A DNA stretch of 64,000 nucleotides from Chitinophaga agrisoli (GTDB lineage Bacteria; Bacteroidota; Bacteroidia; Chitinophagales; Chitinophagaceae): assembly GCF_008386695.1 (NCBI RefSeq), contig NZ_VUOC01000004.1:1614327-1678326 (forward strand), in the 5' to 3' direction. The position numbers were made by a program, and so were the translations under genes. The notes under the pieces were generated by a model. The model did no database searches, was not told where the DNA came from, and saw only the letters and a program-made list of their open reading frames with translations. Positions 12,903 through 22,905 of the stretch are shown one piece after another (within the stretch, counting starts at the first letter, position 1; each line of letters begins with the position of its first letter).

Positions 12903-15149
12903 TTACTCCGCGCCCCATATCTTCCCTGGCCATTCTCCCATCTCCAGCACTAAAGTCCCGCCATTCATCAGCTCCTCATGCGAGAACCGGGGCCGGGCAA
13001 GTACCTTCCCATTCAGCGTAGCGCGTTGTATATACTTATGCAGCTTACTATTATTATGCGCTATCAGTGTGAACTGTTTGCCATTAGGCAAATGGATGCT
13101 TACTTTATCAAACACCGGGCTGGTGATAGTATACTCCGGCAAGCCCGGCGTCACCGGGTAAAAGCCCATGGCAGAAAACACCACTACGGCCGACATAGAC
13201 CCGGCATCCTCATCTCCCGGTACGCCAAAAATATCATCCTTGAACCAGGTGTCCAGTATAAAGCGGGTCCATTTCTGGGTTTTCCACGGCGCGTTCGTAT
13301 AGTTGAACAGGTAAGGAATAAAGAAAGTTGGCTGGTTACCCATAGAGAACTGGCCTATCATACCCGTTTCATCCGGGAAGTTATGCCAGAAGTCCACTTT
13401 ACTGCGGTCCAGCCCTTCATGAAAAAGCTGGTCCAGCCGCTGCTCCATCTGGTCCTTACCGCCAATTAGCGTACGCAACCCCGGCAGGTCCTGCTGCACA
13501 TTCCACAGGTAGGTCCAGCCATTGTTCTCGTTATAATAATCCAGGCCGGCATGGCCACCATCTATCCGGGGATCTATAGCTATCCATTCTCCTTTGGCGT
13601 CTTTTGGCATAAACATGCCCGCGGCGGGTTGCCACAGGTTTTTATAGTTATAGGCCCGGGCGGCGTAACGGTGGCTGGTGGCAGTATCCCCCAGTTCCGC
13701 GGCTAAATTGCTCAGCGCCCAGCTATCATAGGCATTAGCTAAGGTAATGGCTACAGACGAACGTTTTTGCCCCGGCCGCAGGGCGGTCAGGGAGTCCGTT
13801 TCGGCTTCGCCGGGATGTAAGGCCGGGTAATAACCGTTTGCGTCATAAAAGCGGTCCAACGCGCCTTTCCGGTCCTTACGGCCTGGGAGCAGCGTGTATT
13901 CATCTTCGCTCTTCCGCATACCTTCCAGCGCTTTATGTACGTCAAAATTGCGCACGCCTTTGCGGTAAGCATCCAGGAAAATAACAGCGGAATGAAAGCC
14001 AAACATACCGGGCCGGTCGCCGTACAGCTTGGGGTATTCCGGCATCAGGCCGCTCTGCTCGTACATGTGCACAAAAGATTCCAGCATATCGCCCTCTAAT
14101 TGAGGATCCAGTATACACCGCAGCGGATGCATGGCCAGGTAATTGCCCCAGGCATAATCATCTGTATAAAAATGGCGGGTATCTGTATGCACCTGCTTAT
14201 CATACCCGCTGAAGTATTGCCCCTGCTCAGTAATATCTACCATCCGTACATAACAGCGGTACAACGACGTATAAAAACTACGCCGCTGCGCTTCCGTACC
14301 GCCTTCTACATCGATCTGCCCTAGGGCTTTGGCCCAGGCGGCCTTCCCTTTGTTTTCCAGCGTTTCAAAAGTTACGCCCTGCAGCTCCGCTTCCAGGTTC
14401 TTTTTGGCCTGCAGGCGGCTGATGAAAGAAATGGCATACCGGAATTCCACCGTACCAGCGGTATCGCTTTCCGGGTACGTGATCCAGGCCTTTTTGCCGT
14501 TTTCTTCCGTGATCTTAGGTGGTATACCCAGCACCGTATAGCCGGTCCAGTGTTTATCCGTGGTGATGATACCGGTTTGTGGCCGGCCGGAAAAAACGCC
14601 GTACATGTACGCAATACCTTTTTGCTTATGATTGGCGTCATTTACATACTCCGTACCTGCAATGGCGTTAGGCCCAACAAAAGTGTACTCTCCTTTGGGA
14701 TAATAATGCGAGAGCAACAGGTGCTTAACCTGTCCTTTAGGAAACCGGAACCGGTAGATACCCGTTTTAGCCCCGGCGGTATACGCTACCTGCACCTGTG
14801 GCGCGGTAAGTTGGGTGCTGTAATACCAGGGATGGGTAATTTCGTGGTCGTAATCAAATGTTAAACGGCCTTTAAACGCAGTGTCAACCGGCGCCACGGA
14901 AAACACCATCTGCGGGGTGATCACATTCTGCGCCAGCAACGGAAAGTCCGTGATCTGGTCATCCAGGTGATCTTTCCGGTTGGGGAACACCCGTACCATT
15001 TGGTTCGGGAGATGGACGACTGGCCGGTTGGGATTCAACAAAGGCGCAACATTGCCTATCGTCGGGTCCACATAACCTATATTCCTTTGTGCCAAGCACG
15101 GTGCAAAAGACAGCATCAGCACCATGCATATATAGATCCTTCTGTTCAT
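12903..15149 (-). CDS. GH92 family glycosidase (alpha-mannosidase-like), divergent subgroup
   Basis: The 748-residue protein has a Sec signal peptide (MNRRIYICMVLMLSFAPCLA). The C-terminal (alpha/alpha)6 part has YTDDYAWGNYLAMHPLRC, SGLMPEYPKLYGDRPGMFG and GDEDAGSMSAVVVFSAMGF followed by YPVTPG, which are GH92 hallmarks including the DEDAG acid cluster at about residue 647. The usual start of the family (VDP.IGTGG.GHTFPGA) is replaced by YVDPTIGNVAPLLNP and VHLPNQMVRVFP, and the usual WY before the VFSA motif is VV. GH92 enzymes are calcium-dependent exo-alpha-mannosidases. The altered N-terminal subsite suggests another linkage or substituted mannose (inference). It lies in an operon with SusC/SusD. 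Confidence 0.85.
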   Translation of the reverse strand: MNRRIYICMVLMLSFAPCLAQRNIGYVDPTIGNVAPLLNPNRPVVHLPNQMVRVFPNRKDHLDDQITDFPLLAQNVITPQMVFSVAPVDTAFKGRLTFDYDHEITHPWYYSTQLTAPQVQVAYTAGAKTGIYRFRFPKGQVKHLLLSHYYPKGEYTFVGPNAIAGTEYVNDANHKQKGIAYMYGVFSGRPQTGIITTDKHWTGYTVLGIPPKITEENGKKAWITYPESDTAGTVEFRYAISFISRLQAKKNLEAELQGVTFETLENKGKAAWAKALGQIDVEGGTEAQRRSFYTSLYRCYVRMVDITEQGQYFSGYDKQVHTDTRHFYTDDYAWGNYLAMHPLRCILDPQLEGDMLESFVHMYEQSGLMPEYPKLYGDRPGMFGFHSAVIFLDAYRKGVRNFDVHKALEGMRKSEDEYTLLPGRKDRKGALDRFYDANGYYPALHPGEAETDSLTALRPGQKRSSVAITLANAYDSWALSNLAAELGDTATSHRYAARAYNYKNLWQPAAGMFMPKDAKGEWIAIDPRIDGGHAGLDYYNENNGWTYLWNVQQDLPGLRTLIGGKDQMEQRLDQLFHEGLDRSKVDFWHNFPDETGMIGQFSMGNQPTFFIPYLFNYTNAPWKTQKWTRFILDTWFKDDIFGVPGDEDAGSMSAVVVFSAMGFYPVTPGLPEYTITSPVFDKVSIHLPNGKQFTLIAHNNSKLHKYIQRATLNGKVLARPRFSHEELMNGGTLVLEMGEWPGKIWGAE

Positions 15150-15182
15150 CTTACTAATTTACAGGCAATGTTGCGCCTCTGG

Positions 15183-16679
15183 TCATGATTTTGATGAGCG
15201 GAAATCCCTTACCGCTTTTCCGCCGCCGGCTATATTGGTCAGGTTCATTTCTGAATATTTCCGGGAAAAGATCACCCCCTGCGCGCCGGTCTTCAGCGCG
15301 GTGGTGGTGGAGTTATATACCGCCTCCGGCGAGGTTTGTTTATTCTCCGGTTTGGTAGGTATATCTATGTCTATACCGGTATAGATCTTACACTTGCCCT
15401 GCACCGCGTCCAGCGCGCGCTTTGTTTCCAGGTGCAGGTACTCCAGCGGCATGCCCTCCTTCGGTAAACCCTCCATGGTCATGGGACCATAGTTCATCAA
15501 ATGATTGTTGAACTGCAGGTATTCTTCCTTTGGTATGTCCCGGAATACAGTAGCCGTAGCAGCCTCAATATAGCCTGCATACCGCGGCCCGCCTACAATA
15601 TCATACACCACCGGTTTAATAAAATCCGCATAGGCCAACCTTTCAAAAGGCGTTTCTCCACGGGTAAAAGGGCTCAGCGAATTCGGGTGCCAGATATGGA
15701 ACCCGGCCTGTATGCTGGATTTTGCCGCCTTGGCGGATTTATATACATTTTCGTATGTGCTGCGGTTCCCATCCGTCCAAAGCTTCTCCCAGGCCAGGAT
15801 CTCCGGGTAATCCGTCATAATGCGCCAGAAAGCGGAGAAATAACCATCCGTAGGGCGGTTGCCCGCCGTAGCCTGTTTGCTGAACTCCACCAGCTTACGC
15901 AGGCCTTCCTGCGCCCGGTCCGCGTCTATGCCGCGGTCTTTGGCGGCCTGCCGGTGGTATGGACAAAAACAGGTAATGCGCGCCGTGGGCATCTCACCCC
16001 GCACTGGCTGTATGGCATTATTAAAAGGCCCCTGCCGCTCAGAGCTCCACATCATCCCGTCAATATCATAAGAGGAACAGATATCGCGGGTCATGGCGCT
16101 TACAAAATGCTGGTACTCCGGGTTCATATCGCAGCAGCTTTCCACATGCTGGTTATAGATCCCCGTTTCCTGCAGTTTGGCAATATTGGGCGTATCCTTA
16201 TGCCAGGTAAAGCTGTCCTGGTTAAATACATACACCTTAATGCCCCGCTTCCTGGCTTCCGGTACTACCTTCGCCAGCATGTCCCAGTCGCCGTGGTCCG
16301 GCGCTTTGGTGTTTTTCAGGATGGTATCCTTATAGAACTCCGGGTGCGGCGTGGCAAAATTGCCGCCATGGAACTCGCGGTACTCCCGTTTGCCATGGTC
16401 AGGGAAACGGAAGCCTTTTATCTGTCCGCCCCCTATACCGGTGTCATAGCTAAAAGCGGCCAGGAACAGCGTATTCACCTCTCCTTTTTGCTGCACATTA
16501 TCCAGCACCTGGTTAATGCCCTCATCAATAAAGGAGATAGCGCCTATCTGTATCCCTATCATCGGCTCCTCCTTCCTGGGGGAGAACAGGCCCTTTGGAA
16601 GGGGGAGCAACGCTCCCCCCGCCAATGTGGCGCTTTGCTGCATAAAATCCCTGCGTGATATTCCTTTCATATGTTTCAA
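15183..16679 (-). CDS. Tat-signal protein, putative glycoside-hydrolase-like TIM barrel
   Basis: The N-terminus MKHMKGISRRDFMQQSATLA is a twin-arginine signal with the SRRDF motif, so the protein is exported folded. The start may be Met 1 or Met 4. The rest (498 residues in all) reads as a TIM-barrel: VYVFNQDSFTWHKD, IDGMMWSSERQGPF, ITCFCPYHRQAAKDRGID and FHIWHPNSLSPFTRGETPFE. This pattern, with a Cys-containing CFCPYH segment and conserved acids, is seen in uncharacterised glycosyl-hydrolase-like proteins of polysaccharide loci. I cannot assign a family number. It lies between SusD and GH92, so it probably acts on the same glycan. Confidence 0.6.
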   Translation of the reverse strand: MKHMKGISRRDFMQQSATLAGGALLPLPKGLFSPRKEEPMIGIQIGAISFIDEGINQVLDNVQQKGEVNTLFLAAFSYDTGIGGGQIKGFRFPDHGKREYREFHGGNFATPHPEFYKDTILKNTKAPDHGDWDMLAKVVPEARKRGIKVYVFNQDSFTWHKDTPNIAKLQETGIYNQHVESCCDMNPEYQHFVSAMTRDICSSYDIDGMMWSSERQGPFNNAIQPVRGEMPTARITCFCPYHRQAAKDRGIDADRAQEGLRKLVEFSKQATAGNRPTDGYFSAFWRIMTDYPEILAWEKLWTDGNRSTYENVYKSAKAAKSSIQAGFHIWHPNSLSPFTRGETPFERLAYADFIKPVVYDIVGGPRYAGYIEAATATVFRDIPKEEYLQFNNHLMNYGPMTMEGLPKEGMPLEYLHLETKRALDAVQGKCKIYTGIDIDIPTKPENKQTSPEAVYNSTTTALKTGAQGVIFSRKYSEMNLTNIAGGGKAVRDFRSSKS

Positions 16680-18119
16680 TTAATTATAACCCTCATTTTG
16701 CGGGAAGATGCTGGGATCGTTCATGATCTGTATCTGCCCTAACGGTAACGGAAAAACGGTCATATAAGTCTTCATACCCACCGGTTTCATGGAGTCTAAA
16801 GCCCTGCCGGTACGTACCAGGTCAAACCAGCGTACCCCTTCGTAAGAGAGCTCCAGCCTTCTTTCCAGGTAAATATCTTCCCGGGTGGTGGCCTGCGGCA
16901 TATCGCCGTAAGCGGTAAGCCCGGCGCGGGTATGTACCTGGTTCAGGTAGGTAATGGCCTGCGGCGTTTTGCCGTTCTCATTCAGCGCTTCCGCATACAT
17001 CAACAGCACATCGGCATAACGGATCACTTTCCAGTTAGCCCGGCTGTCGTTGGAGGTCTTCATGGGCGTCATAAATTTCTTGGTGAACGCCTGCATCCCA
17101 AAACCGGCCGGCAGCGGGGTAAACACGCCATTAGCATCTGTAACGCCCCGGGCTACGGTAATGTCCTTACGTTTGTCGCCATCCGGAAAAGCGGCAAACA
17201 GCTTGGCAGTGGGCGAGCCATGGTTGCCGGTGCTGCCGGTTACGCCGTAAAACGTCATCACGGGCGCTACAAACGGACAGAAATTGCTGGTGAAGATACT
17301 GCCCAAACCAATCCCTTCTTCATATTCAATGTCAAAGATATACTCGCTATGGTGCTCGTCTTTTGTATAATCAAACAGGTCGTTATAATTGGGCAGTAAT
17401 GCATAACCCATTGTCGTCACTTCCTGCAGCACAGCTTCCGCCTTGGGAAAATCTTTCCGCGTTAAATATACCCTGCCCAGCATGGCCTTGGCGGCGCCAC
17501 TGGTGGCCCGGCCTACATCAGATCCGGTGTACTTGGCGGGCAAACGGCCGGCCGCGTCCAGCAGGTCTTTGATGATCACCTCGTTGTAGATGGCATCTAC
17601 CTTATCCCGGCCTTTCTTCAGCGCATCATCACTGCTGATGGGGGCGGTAAGCATGGGCACATCCCCAAAGATCCTTACCAGGTCAAAATAAGCGATGGCC
17701 CGCAGGAACTCCGCTTCCGCAATATGACGGTCCTTGTTCTTCACCACCGCTACATCCGCGTCCTTGATCTTATCCAGGATGGTATTGGCGCGGTTGATCA
17801 GGTTATAATAATTCTGCCAGGAGCTGGCGATCACCGTTTCGCTGTTATCCGCGGTAAAATTGTCAATACGCATCAGGTCCAGCGCGGCTGTCCACTGCTC
17901 TTCCACATCATCGCCCCGCAGGTCGCCAAACTGCCAGAAGTTCTGGTATTGGCTCTGCAAAGTGCGGTAACATCCTACTACCGCATCCTGGAAATCCTTA
18001 TCTGTTTTATACAACACATCTACGGCAACAGAGGAGACGGGCTGTTTTTCTATAAAGCTTTTGCTGCAGGACGCCAGCACAAGCGGTGCGCATATGATAA
18101 AACTAATGATCTTTTTCAT
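16680..18119 (-). CDS. SusD/RagB-like outer-membrane glycan-binding lipoprotein
   Basis: The 479-residue protein has a lipoprotein signal (MKKIISFIICAPLVLASC, lipobox LASC). SusD family marks are seen: SFIEKQPVSSV after the Cys, the TPR-like segment AEAEFLRAIAYFDLVRIFGDVPM, YADVLLMYAEALNE and ERRLELSYEGVRWFDLVRTG. SusD proteins sit on the cell surface as the lid of the SusC channel and help capture oligosaccharides. It follows SusC by 24 bp. Confidence 0.95.
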   Translation of the reverse strand: MKKIISFIICAPLVLASCSKSFIEKQPVSSVAVDVLYKTDKDFQDAVVGCYRTLQSQYQNFWQFGDLRGDDVEEQWTAALDLMRIDNFTADNSETVIASSWQNYYNLINRANTILDKIKDADVAVVKNKDRHIAEAEFLRAIAYFDLVRIFGDVPMLTAPISSDDALKKGRDKVDAIYNEVIIKDLLDAAGRLPAKYTGSDVGRATSGAAKAMLGRVYLTRKDFPKAEAVLQEVTTMGYALLPNYNDLFDYTKDEHHSEYIFDIEYEEGIGLGSIFTSNFCPFVAPVMTFYGVTGSTGNHGSPTAKLFAAFPDGDKRKDITVARGVTDANGVFTPLPAGFGMQAFTKKFMTPMKTSNDSRANWKVIRYADVLLMYAEALNENGKTPQAITYLNQVHTRAGLTAYGDMPQATTREDIYLERRLELSYEGVRWFDLVRTGRALDSMKPVGMKTYMTVFPLPLGQIQIMNDPSIFPQNEGYN

Positions 18120-18143
18120 TCCTTTTTCGTTTTTAAAGGTGCA

Positions 18144-21100
18144 TCAGAAGGTTACGTTCGCCCCTACGATCAGGCTTTTAGGCAGCGGGTAATTGTTCAG
18201 GTCTACCCCGGGATTCAGCGGGTTCTCGCTGTTGCTCACATCCGGGTTGAATGCCGTGTTCTTGGTAAAGATGAACGGGTTGGTCACATTCACATAGAAC
18301 CGGAGCGCATTAATGCCCATACGGGTACTCAGATTAGATGGCAGTAAATACCCCAGCGTAATGTTGTTGATGCGCAGGTAAGACCCTTCATCCAGGAAAC
18401 GCTGGTTATACAAACCGCGCGTATTACCGGTCACCAGGTTATTGGGCCGCGGCGTATTACCGTCGCCAGGCTCCTGTTCGGATTTCCAGTAGTCCAGGGA
18501 GGTGGTCAGCTGCCGTATGCTGGCTTTGGTCAGCACGGTACCCAGCCTGGCCATGCTCAGGATCTTATTGCCCTGTGAGCCTTGCAGGCCTACGCTCAGC
18601 GTAAAGCCGGCATAAGAGAAATTATTGGTCATGCCATAATAGAAATCCGGATACGGTGAGCCCATAATGGTTTTATCGCGGCTGTCAATAATGCCGTCTG
18701 GTTTACCATCCGGTCCGCTGATGTCTTTAAAACGGGTATCTCCTACCCTGGAGCGGTCGCTGGCGCCGGGGCTGAAGATAGGCCCCTTATCCAGTTCTGC
18801 CTGGTTCATAAAAACACCGTCCGTGATCCAGCCGTAGAACATACCGATAGGCTGTCCTATCATGGTAATATTACCGTCAGAGATAATAGGATCGCCATTA
18901 GGCCCCAGCTTCACCACCTCGTTTTTATAGGTAGACAGATTAAAGCTGGTGTTCCAGCTAAATTTCCGGTCCACATTCACCGTGTTCAGCACAAATTCCC
19001 AACCGGTGTTCTTTACTTCACCTATATTCTTTAATGCCGTGCTAAAACCGGTGATGTCCGGTACATTCACATTCAGCAGCAGATCTGTATTCCGGGATTG
19101 AAAATGGTCCACAGACAGCATCAGCCGCCTGTTAAAAAAGCTCATATCAATACCCGTGTTGGTGGAACGTTGTTTCTCCCAGGTAAGGTTGGGATTGGCT
19201 AAACGGCCAGGGGCATAACCGCCGATGGCGCCGCCGCCTAAAGCATATTTTTCATAGGTGATAGTTGCAAACTGATCATAGTTGCCAATATTATTACTGC
19301 CCGTTTCCCCATAGCTGGCGCGCAGTTTCAGCTCGCTCAGCCAACGTACATCCTTAAGGAAATTTTCGTCAGAGATACGCCATGCCACAGCGGCAGATGG
19401 GAATAATGCGTATTTATTATCAGATCCAAAGCGGGAAGATCCATCCCGGCGCAGAGAGGCCGTGATATAGTATTTGCTGTTGTAGTTGTAGTTGATCCTG
19501 CCTAAAGTAGATACAATGGACCATTGATACGTATTGGAATTACCGTTGGTGAGCAAACCGCTCACGGCGCTTAAAGTAGGCACCAGGTTGTTAGGATATT
19601 TATCGCTGGTAAGGGTATTGGTCTCGCCAATCTCTTTCTGTGCTGTATAACCCAGCAAAGCGGTGATATGATGACGGCCAAAGCTTTTGTTATAGTTCAA
19701 CGTGTATTCTGACAGCCAGTTGCTGATCATAGCCGTACTATCTGTACCCAGCGCAGGGTTGTTCAGGAACGCGGGAAGGTTAGGCTTAAAACGCAGGCCC
19801 CGGTTGCCCTGGTAGCTGCCGCCCACCATTACATTAAAATTCAGCCCGTCCATGATATCATACTGCGCGCTGGCATTCCCCAGGAAACGCATACCCTTCT
19901 GCCGGTTCAGGATCTCCTGGGCCAGGGCTACAGGGTTCAGCAGGTCCGCAGAGGCGTCCCGTCCGGTGTATACGAAGTAATTGCCGTTCTGGTCATATAA
20001 AGGATAAAAAGGATTGGCAGCTGCGGCCATACCTATTACACTTTCCGCGGGACCGGTACCGGTGCCGCTGGCGCTTACCACATGCGCATCCGTATAGGAT
20101 GGGTTCATGTTCAGCTTTACAGAGAGACGTTTGGTTAGCTGCGCATCAATATTGGCGCGTACGGAATATCTTTTAAAATTACTGTTGATGATAATACCGT
20201 CCTGGTTCAGGTATTCGCCGCTCAGGGCATAGCGTACTTTTTCCGTACCACCGGATGCAGACAGCTGGTAATGCTGTTCCGGCGCGGTACGCAGCACCGC
20301 GTCCAATGCATCCGTCTCAGTGGTGTTCTTCCCGCTCAGCACATCCAGCGCTGTTTGCGGCACGGGTACTTTCCAGGTTTCCGGCGCGCCGCTTACATCG
20401 TTACCGGCATCCAGGTTACGGTTGCGGTAACCGTCATACAGGTATTGCGCCTGCTGTTTAGAGTTCATAAAATGCGGCCGGCGGGATACTTTCTGCCAGC
20501 CTACATAGGTGTCAAAAGTTACCACCGTCTTACCTGCCTTGCCCCTTTTGGTGTTGATGATCACTACGCCGTTGGAACCACGGGAGCCATAGATGGCGGT
20601 GGCGGAGGCATCCTTCAGGATGTCCATGGACTCAATATCGTTTGGGTTCAGCGTTTCTATGCTGGAGGTAGGCAATCCATCCACCACATACAGGGGTGTT
20701 ACGCCGGCAGAGATACTGCCTATACCTCTTACGCGGATCTGCATGGCGGCGCCAGGCTCACCGGATACCGGTTTGGCCTGTACGCCGGCTACCTTGCCCA
20801 GTAAGGCCTGGTCCACCCGGGTAACAGAAAGGTCCTGTATGTCCTTGCTGCTTACGGAGGATACGGAGCCCGTCAGGTCCTTCCTTTTTTGGGAGCCATA
20901 GCCCACCACCACCACATCATTCAGGTTAGAATGGCTCTGTTCCAGTACCACGGCCAGGTACTGCTGGTTGCCGACGCTCAGCTCCTTGGACTGAAAACCC
21001 ACATAAGTGATCACCAGCACTGCATTGGGGCCGGATACATTCATGGTGAACGTACCATCCTCTTTGGTCAGCGTGGCATTGGTAGTGCCTTTTTCGCCAA

Positions 21101-21563
21101 TACTGGCGCGGGCCAGCGGCAAGCCATCCGTACCCGTAACTTTACCAGTGATAGATACAGCCGCAGGCGTAACGGCTACCTGCTGCGTTTGTACATGCAG
21201 CTCTTTTTCCTTTACCACCACCATCCTGTTTACGATGGTATAGGTCAGCGGCTGATCCCTGAAACACAGGTCCAGTGTTTGTTCTAAACTAGCATCGCTC
21301 ACTTCCACATTTACTTTTTTCGCCTTACGGAGCATCAGGTCCGTATATACGAACGAGTACCCCGTTTGTGTTTTCACCTCCCGGAAGATCTTATCCAGGG
21401 TGGCATTCTTTTCTGACAGGGTGATCTTTTGCGCAACGGCCCTGCCGCCGGCTTGCACGCAAATAGAAAATAACAGTAATGCAGTGAACTTAAAGAGCAT
21501 CAGTGTTTTGATAACGGGCCTTTGCAGGCATAGCAAAGGTCTGCAGCTGGCAATTGGTTGCAT
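18144..21563 (-). CDS. SusC/RagA-like TonB-dependent transporter with STN domain
   Basis: The 1139-residue protein has a signal peptide near MLFKFTALLLFSICVQAGG, then an STN signalling domain (about 45-115, TLDKIFREVKTQTGYSFVYT), a carboxypeptidase-like domain (about 135-215, ITGKVTGTDGLPLARASIGE), the plug with SusC signature GSISAGVTPLYVVDG and DILKDASATAIYGSRGSNG, and the 22-strand barrel ending in F. The STN domain links it to the FecR anti-sigma and ECF sigma genes directly upstream, so substrate binding should induce the locus. It imports the oligosaccharide handled by SusD and the enzymes. Confidence 0.95.
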   Translation of the reverse strand: MQPIASCRPLLCLQRPVIKTLMLFKFTALLLFSICVQAGGRAVAQKITLSEKNATLDKIFREVKTQTGYSFVYTDLMLRKAKKVNVEVSDASLEQTLDLCFRDQPLTYTIVNRMVVVKEKELHVQTQQVAVTPAAVSITGKVTGTDGLPLARASIGEKGTTNATLTKEDGTFTMNVSGPNAVLVITYVGFQSKELSVGNQQYLAVVLEQSHSNLNDVVVVGYGSQKRKDLTGSVSSVSSKDIQDLSVTRVDQALLGKVAGVQAKPVSGEPGAAMQIRVRGIGSISAGVTPLYVVDGLPTSSIETLNPNDIESMDILKDASATAIYGSRGSNGVVIINTKRGKAGKTVVTFDTYVGWQKVSRRPHFMNSKQQAQYLYDGYRNRNLDAGNDVSGAPETWKVPVPQTALDVLSGKNTTETDALDAVLRTAPEQHYQLSASGGTEKVRYALSGEYLNQDGIIINSNFKRYSVRANIDAQLTKRLSVKLNMNPSYTDAHVVSASGTGTGPAESVIGMAAAANPFYPLYDQNGNYFVYTGRDASADLLNPVALAQEILNRQKGMRFLGNASAQYDIMDGLNFNVMVGGSYQGNRGLRFKPNLPAFLNNPALGTDSTAMISNWLSEYTLNYNKSFGRHHITALLGYTAQKEIGETNTLTSDKYPNNLVPTLSAVSGLLTNGNSNTYQWSIVSTLGRINYNYNSKYYITASLRRDGSSRFGSDNKYALFPSAAVAWRISDENFLKDVRWLSELKLRASYGETGSNNIGNYDQFATITYEKYALGGGAIGGYAPGRLANPNLTWEKQRSTNTGIDMSFFNRRLMLSVDHFQSRNTDLLLNVNVPDITGFSTALKNIGEVKNTGWEFVLNTVNVDRKFSWNTSFNLSTYKNEVVKLGPNGDPIISDGNITMIGQPIGMFYGWITDGVFMNQAELDKGPIFSPGASDRSRVGDTRFKDISGPDGKPDGIIDSRDKTIMGSPYPDFYYGMTNNFSYAGFTLSVGLQGSQGNKILSMARLGTVLTKASIRQLTTSLDYWKSEQEPGDGNTPRPNNLVTGNTRGLYNQRFLDEGSYLRINNITLGYLLPSNLSTRMGINALRFYVNVTNPFIFTKNTAFNPDVSNSENPLNPGVDLNNYPLPKSLIVGANVTF

Positions 21564-21690
21564 AGAGTGTGTGTTTGGCTGAACGATCTTGTTTGCTGAT
21601 AGTGGAATAAGTGTCCCCCCGGGAAATAGTCTCGCTTTTCCCTATGATTGAAATATGGAATTTATGTCGTTATGGAATCTTTGCCCGTAA

Positions 21691-22830
21691 TTAGTGCATG
21701 ACAATCACCTTACGCCCTTCTGTCCTGAACTTTACTTTTCCTGTTAGCTCTAATACCCGTAAAACGTCTGTTAATGTTGTGTTCCTGGGAATGTCCGCGT
21801 TAAACCGGTCATTCACGTCATTATCTTCGTATACGATCTCGATATCATACCAGCGGGATAATTGCCGCATCACCGTGTTAATGTCTTCGCTTTCGAAATG
21901 AAAGACCCCGTTTTTCCACGCGATCACATCAGACAGGTCTACCCCGCTGCTGATCTTTACCTGCCCGTTCTGCTCCAGCTGCGATTGCTGCCCCGGCGCC
22001 AGTACATGCTGACTGCCGCCGCTCACAAAACGCACCGCCCCTTCCAGCAACGTGGTCTTCACTACTCCTTCTTCGTTATAGGCCATCACATTAAAATGGG
22101 TGCCCAGCACCTGTACCTCTGCCTCTTTTACCTTTACAAAAAAGGGCTTGGCAGGCTGTTGCGCGATCTCGAAATAGGCCTCCCCGCTAACCTCCACACG
22201 GCGTTCTTTGCCGCTGAAAGCAGTCGGGAAACGCAGGGAGGAGGCTGCATTCAGCCATACCTGGCTGCCATCCGGCAGTTCTATCTGGTATTGCCCGCCC
22301 CGCGGCGTGGAGATAGTGTTATACCCTAAGGGCTTACCATCGCCGGCAGTGGCATAGGATAATTTGCCATTCAGCTTTATCACTTTTGTACCTCCCTGAC
22401 TGGCAAGGGTGCCGTTAGCGGCATCGTCCAGCGTAATGCTGCTGCCATCTGCCAGGGTCAGAACGGCTTTCTCCGTACCAGGTGTAACCGGCGCCGTGGT
22501 ACCGGTTTCCGTAGCTGCCATGCCGGCCGGCTGTGGCGCCGGTTTAAAAAGATATACAGAGAGCGCCACCAGGCCGGTTACCATGGCGGCGGCCGCCAGC
22601 CAGTAGGGACTTCTCCTTTTATAAACGATCCGCGTATGGATATTATCAAGCATATCCGCAGTCAGGGCCGGGTCTACCGGTTTACCCGCTACCTGGAACT
22701 GTTCCCGCATCAGCGCTTCCAGCTCCTCCCCGCCCCCCGCTTCCAGGTACGCCCGCAGCCACTGCCGGTCTTCCGGCGTCCATTCGCGCTTGTTCAGTAA
22801 TTGCTGTAATATTTTTTGCGGATCCTCCAT
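21691..22830 (-). CDS. FecR-family anti-sigma factor
   Basis: The 379-residue protein has a short cytoplasmic N-terminus, one transmembrane helix (SPYWLAAAAMVTGLVALSVYLF, about 75-96, given here in the longest quoted part LAAAAMVTGLVALSVYLF) and a periplasmic FecR domain (NTISTPRGGQYQIELPDGS, VWLNAASSLRFP, VEVSGEAYFEI) followed by the C-terminal STN-contacting domain (DVIAWKNGVFHFES, TLTDVLRVLELTGKVKF). It passes the signal from the STN domain of SusC to the sigma factor. It lies between the two. Confidence 0.93.
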   Translation of the reverse strand: MEDPQKILQQLLNKREWTPEDRQWLRAYLEAGGGEELEALMREQFQVAGKPVDPALTADMLDNIHTRIVYKRRSPYWLAAAAMVTGLVALSVYLFKPAPQPAGMAATETGTTAPVTPGTEKAVLTLADGSSITLDDAANGTLASQGGTKVIKLNGKLSYATAGDGKPLGYNTISTPRGGQYQIELPDGSQVWLNAASSLRFPTAFSGKERRVEVSGEAYFEIAQQPAKPFFVKVKEAEVQVLGTHFNVMAYNEEGVVKTTLLEGAVRFVSGGSQHVLAPGQQSQLEQNGQVKISSGVDLSDVIAWKNGVFHFESEDINTVMRQLSRWYDIEIVYEDNDVNDRFNADIPRNTTLTDVLRVLELTGKVKFRTEGRKVIVMH

Positions 22831-22905
22831 CTGGGTAATGATATGTTCTGAAATAAATACTCCCGGGTAATAGCATTCGGGGGGAGTGCAGGGAAAAAAT
22901 ATTTT

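Noticed and set aside
15501-16658. 385-codon plus-strand ORF opposite the Tat-signal protein
   Set aside because: It is long but antisense to a gene with clear signal peptide and operon context. Its translation is rich in Arg, His and Pro without domains.
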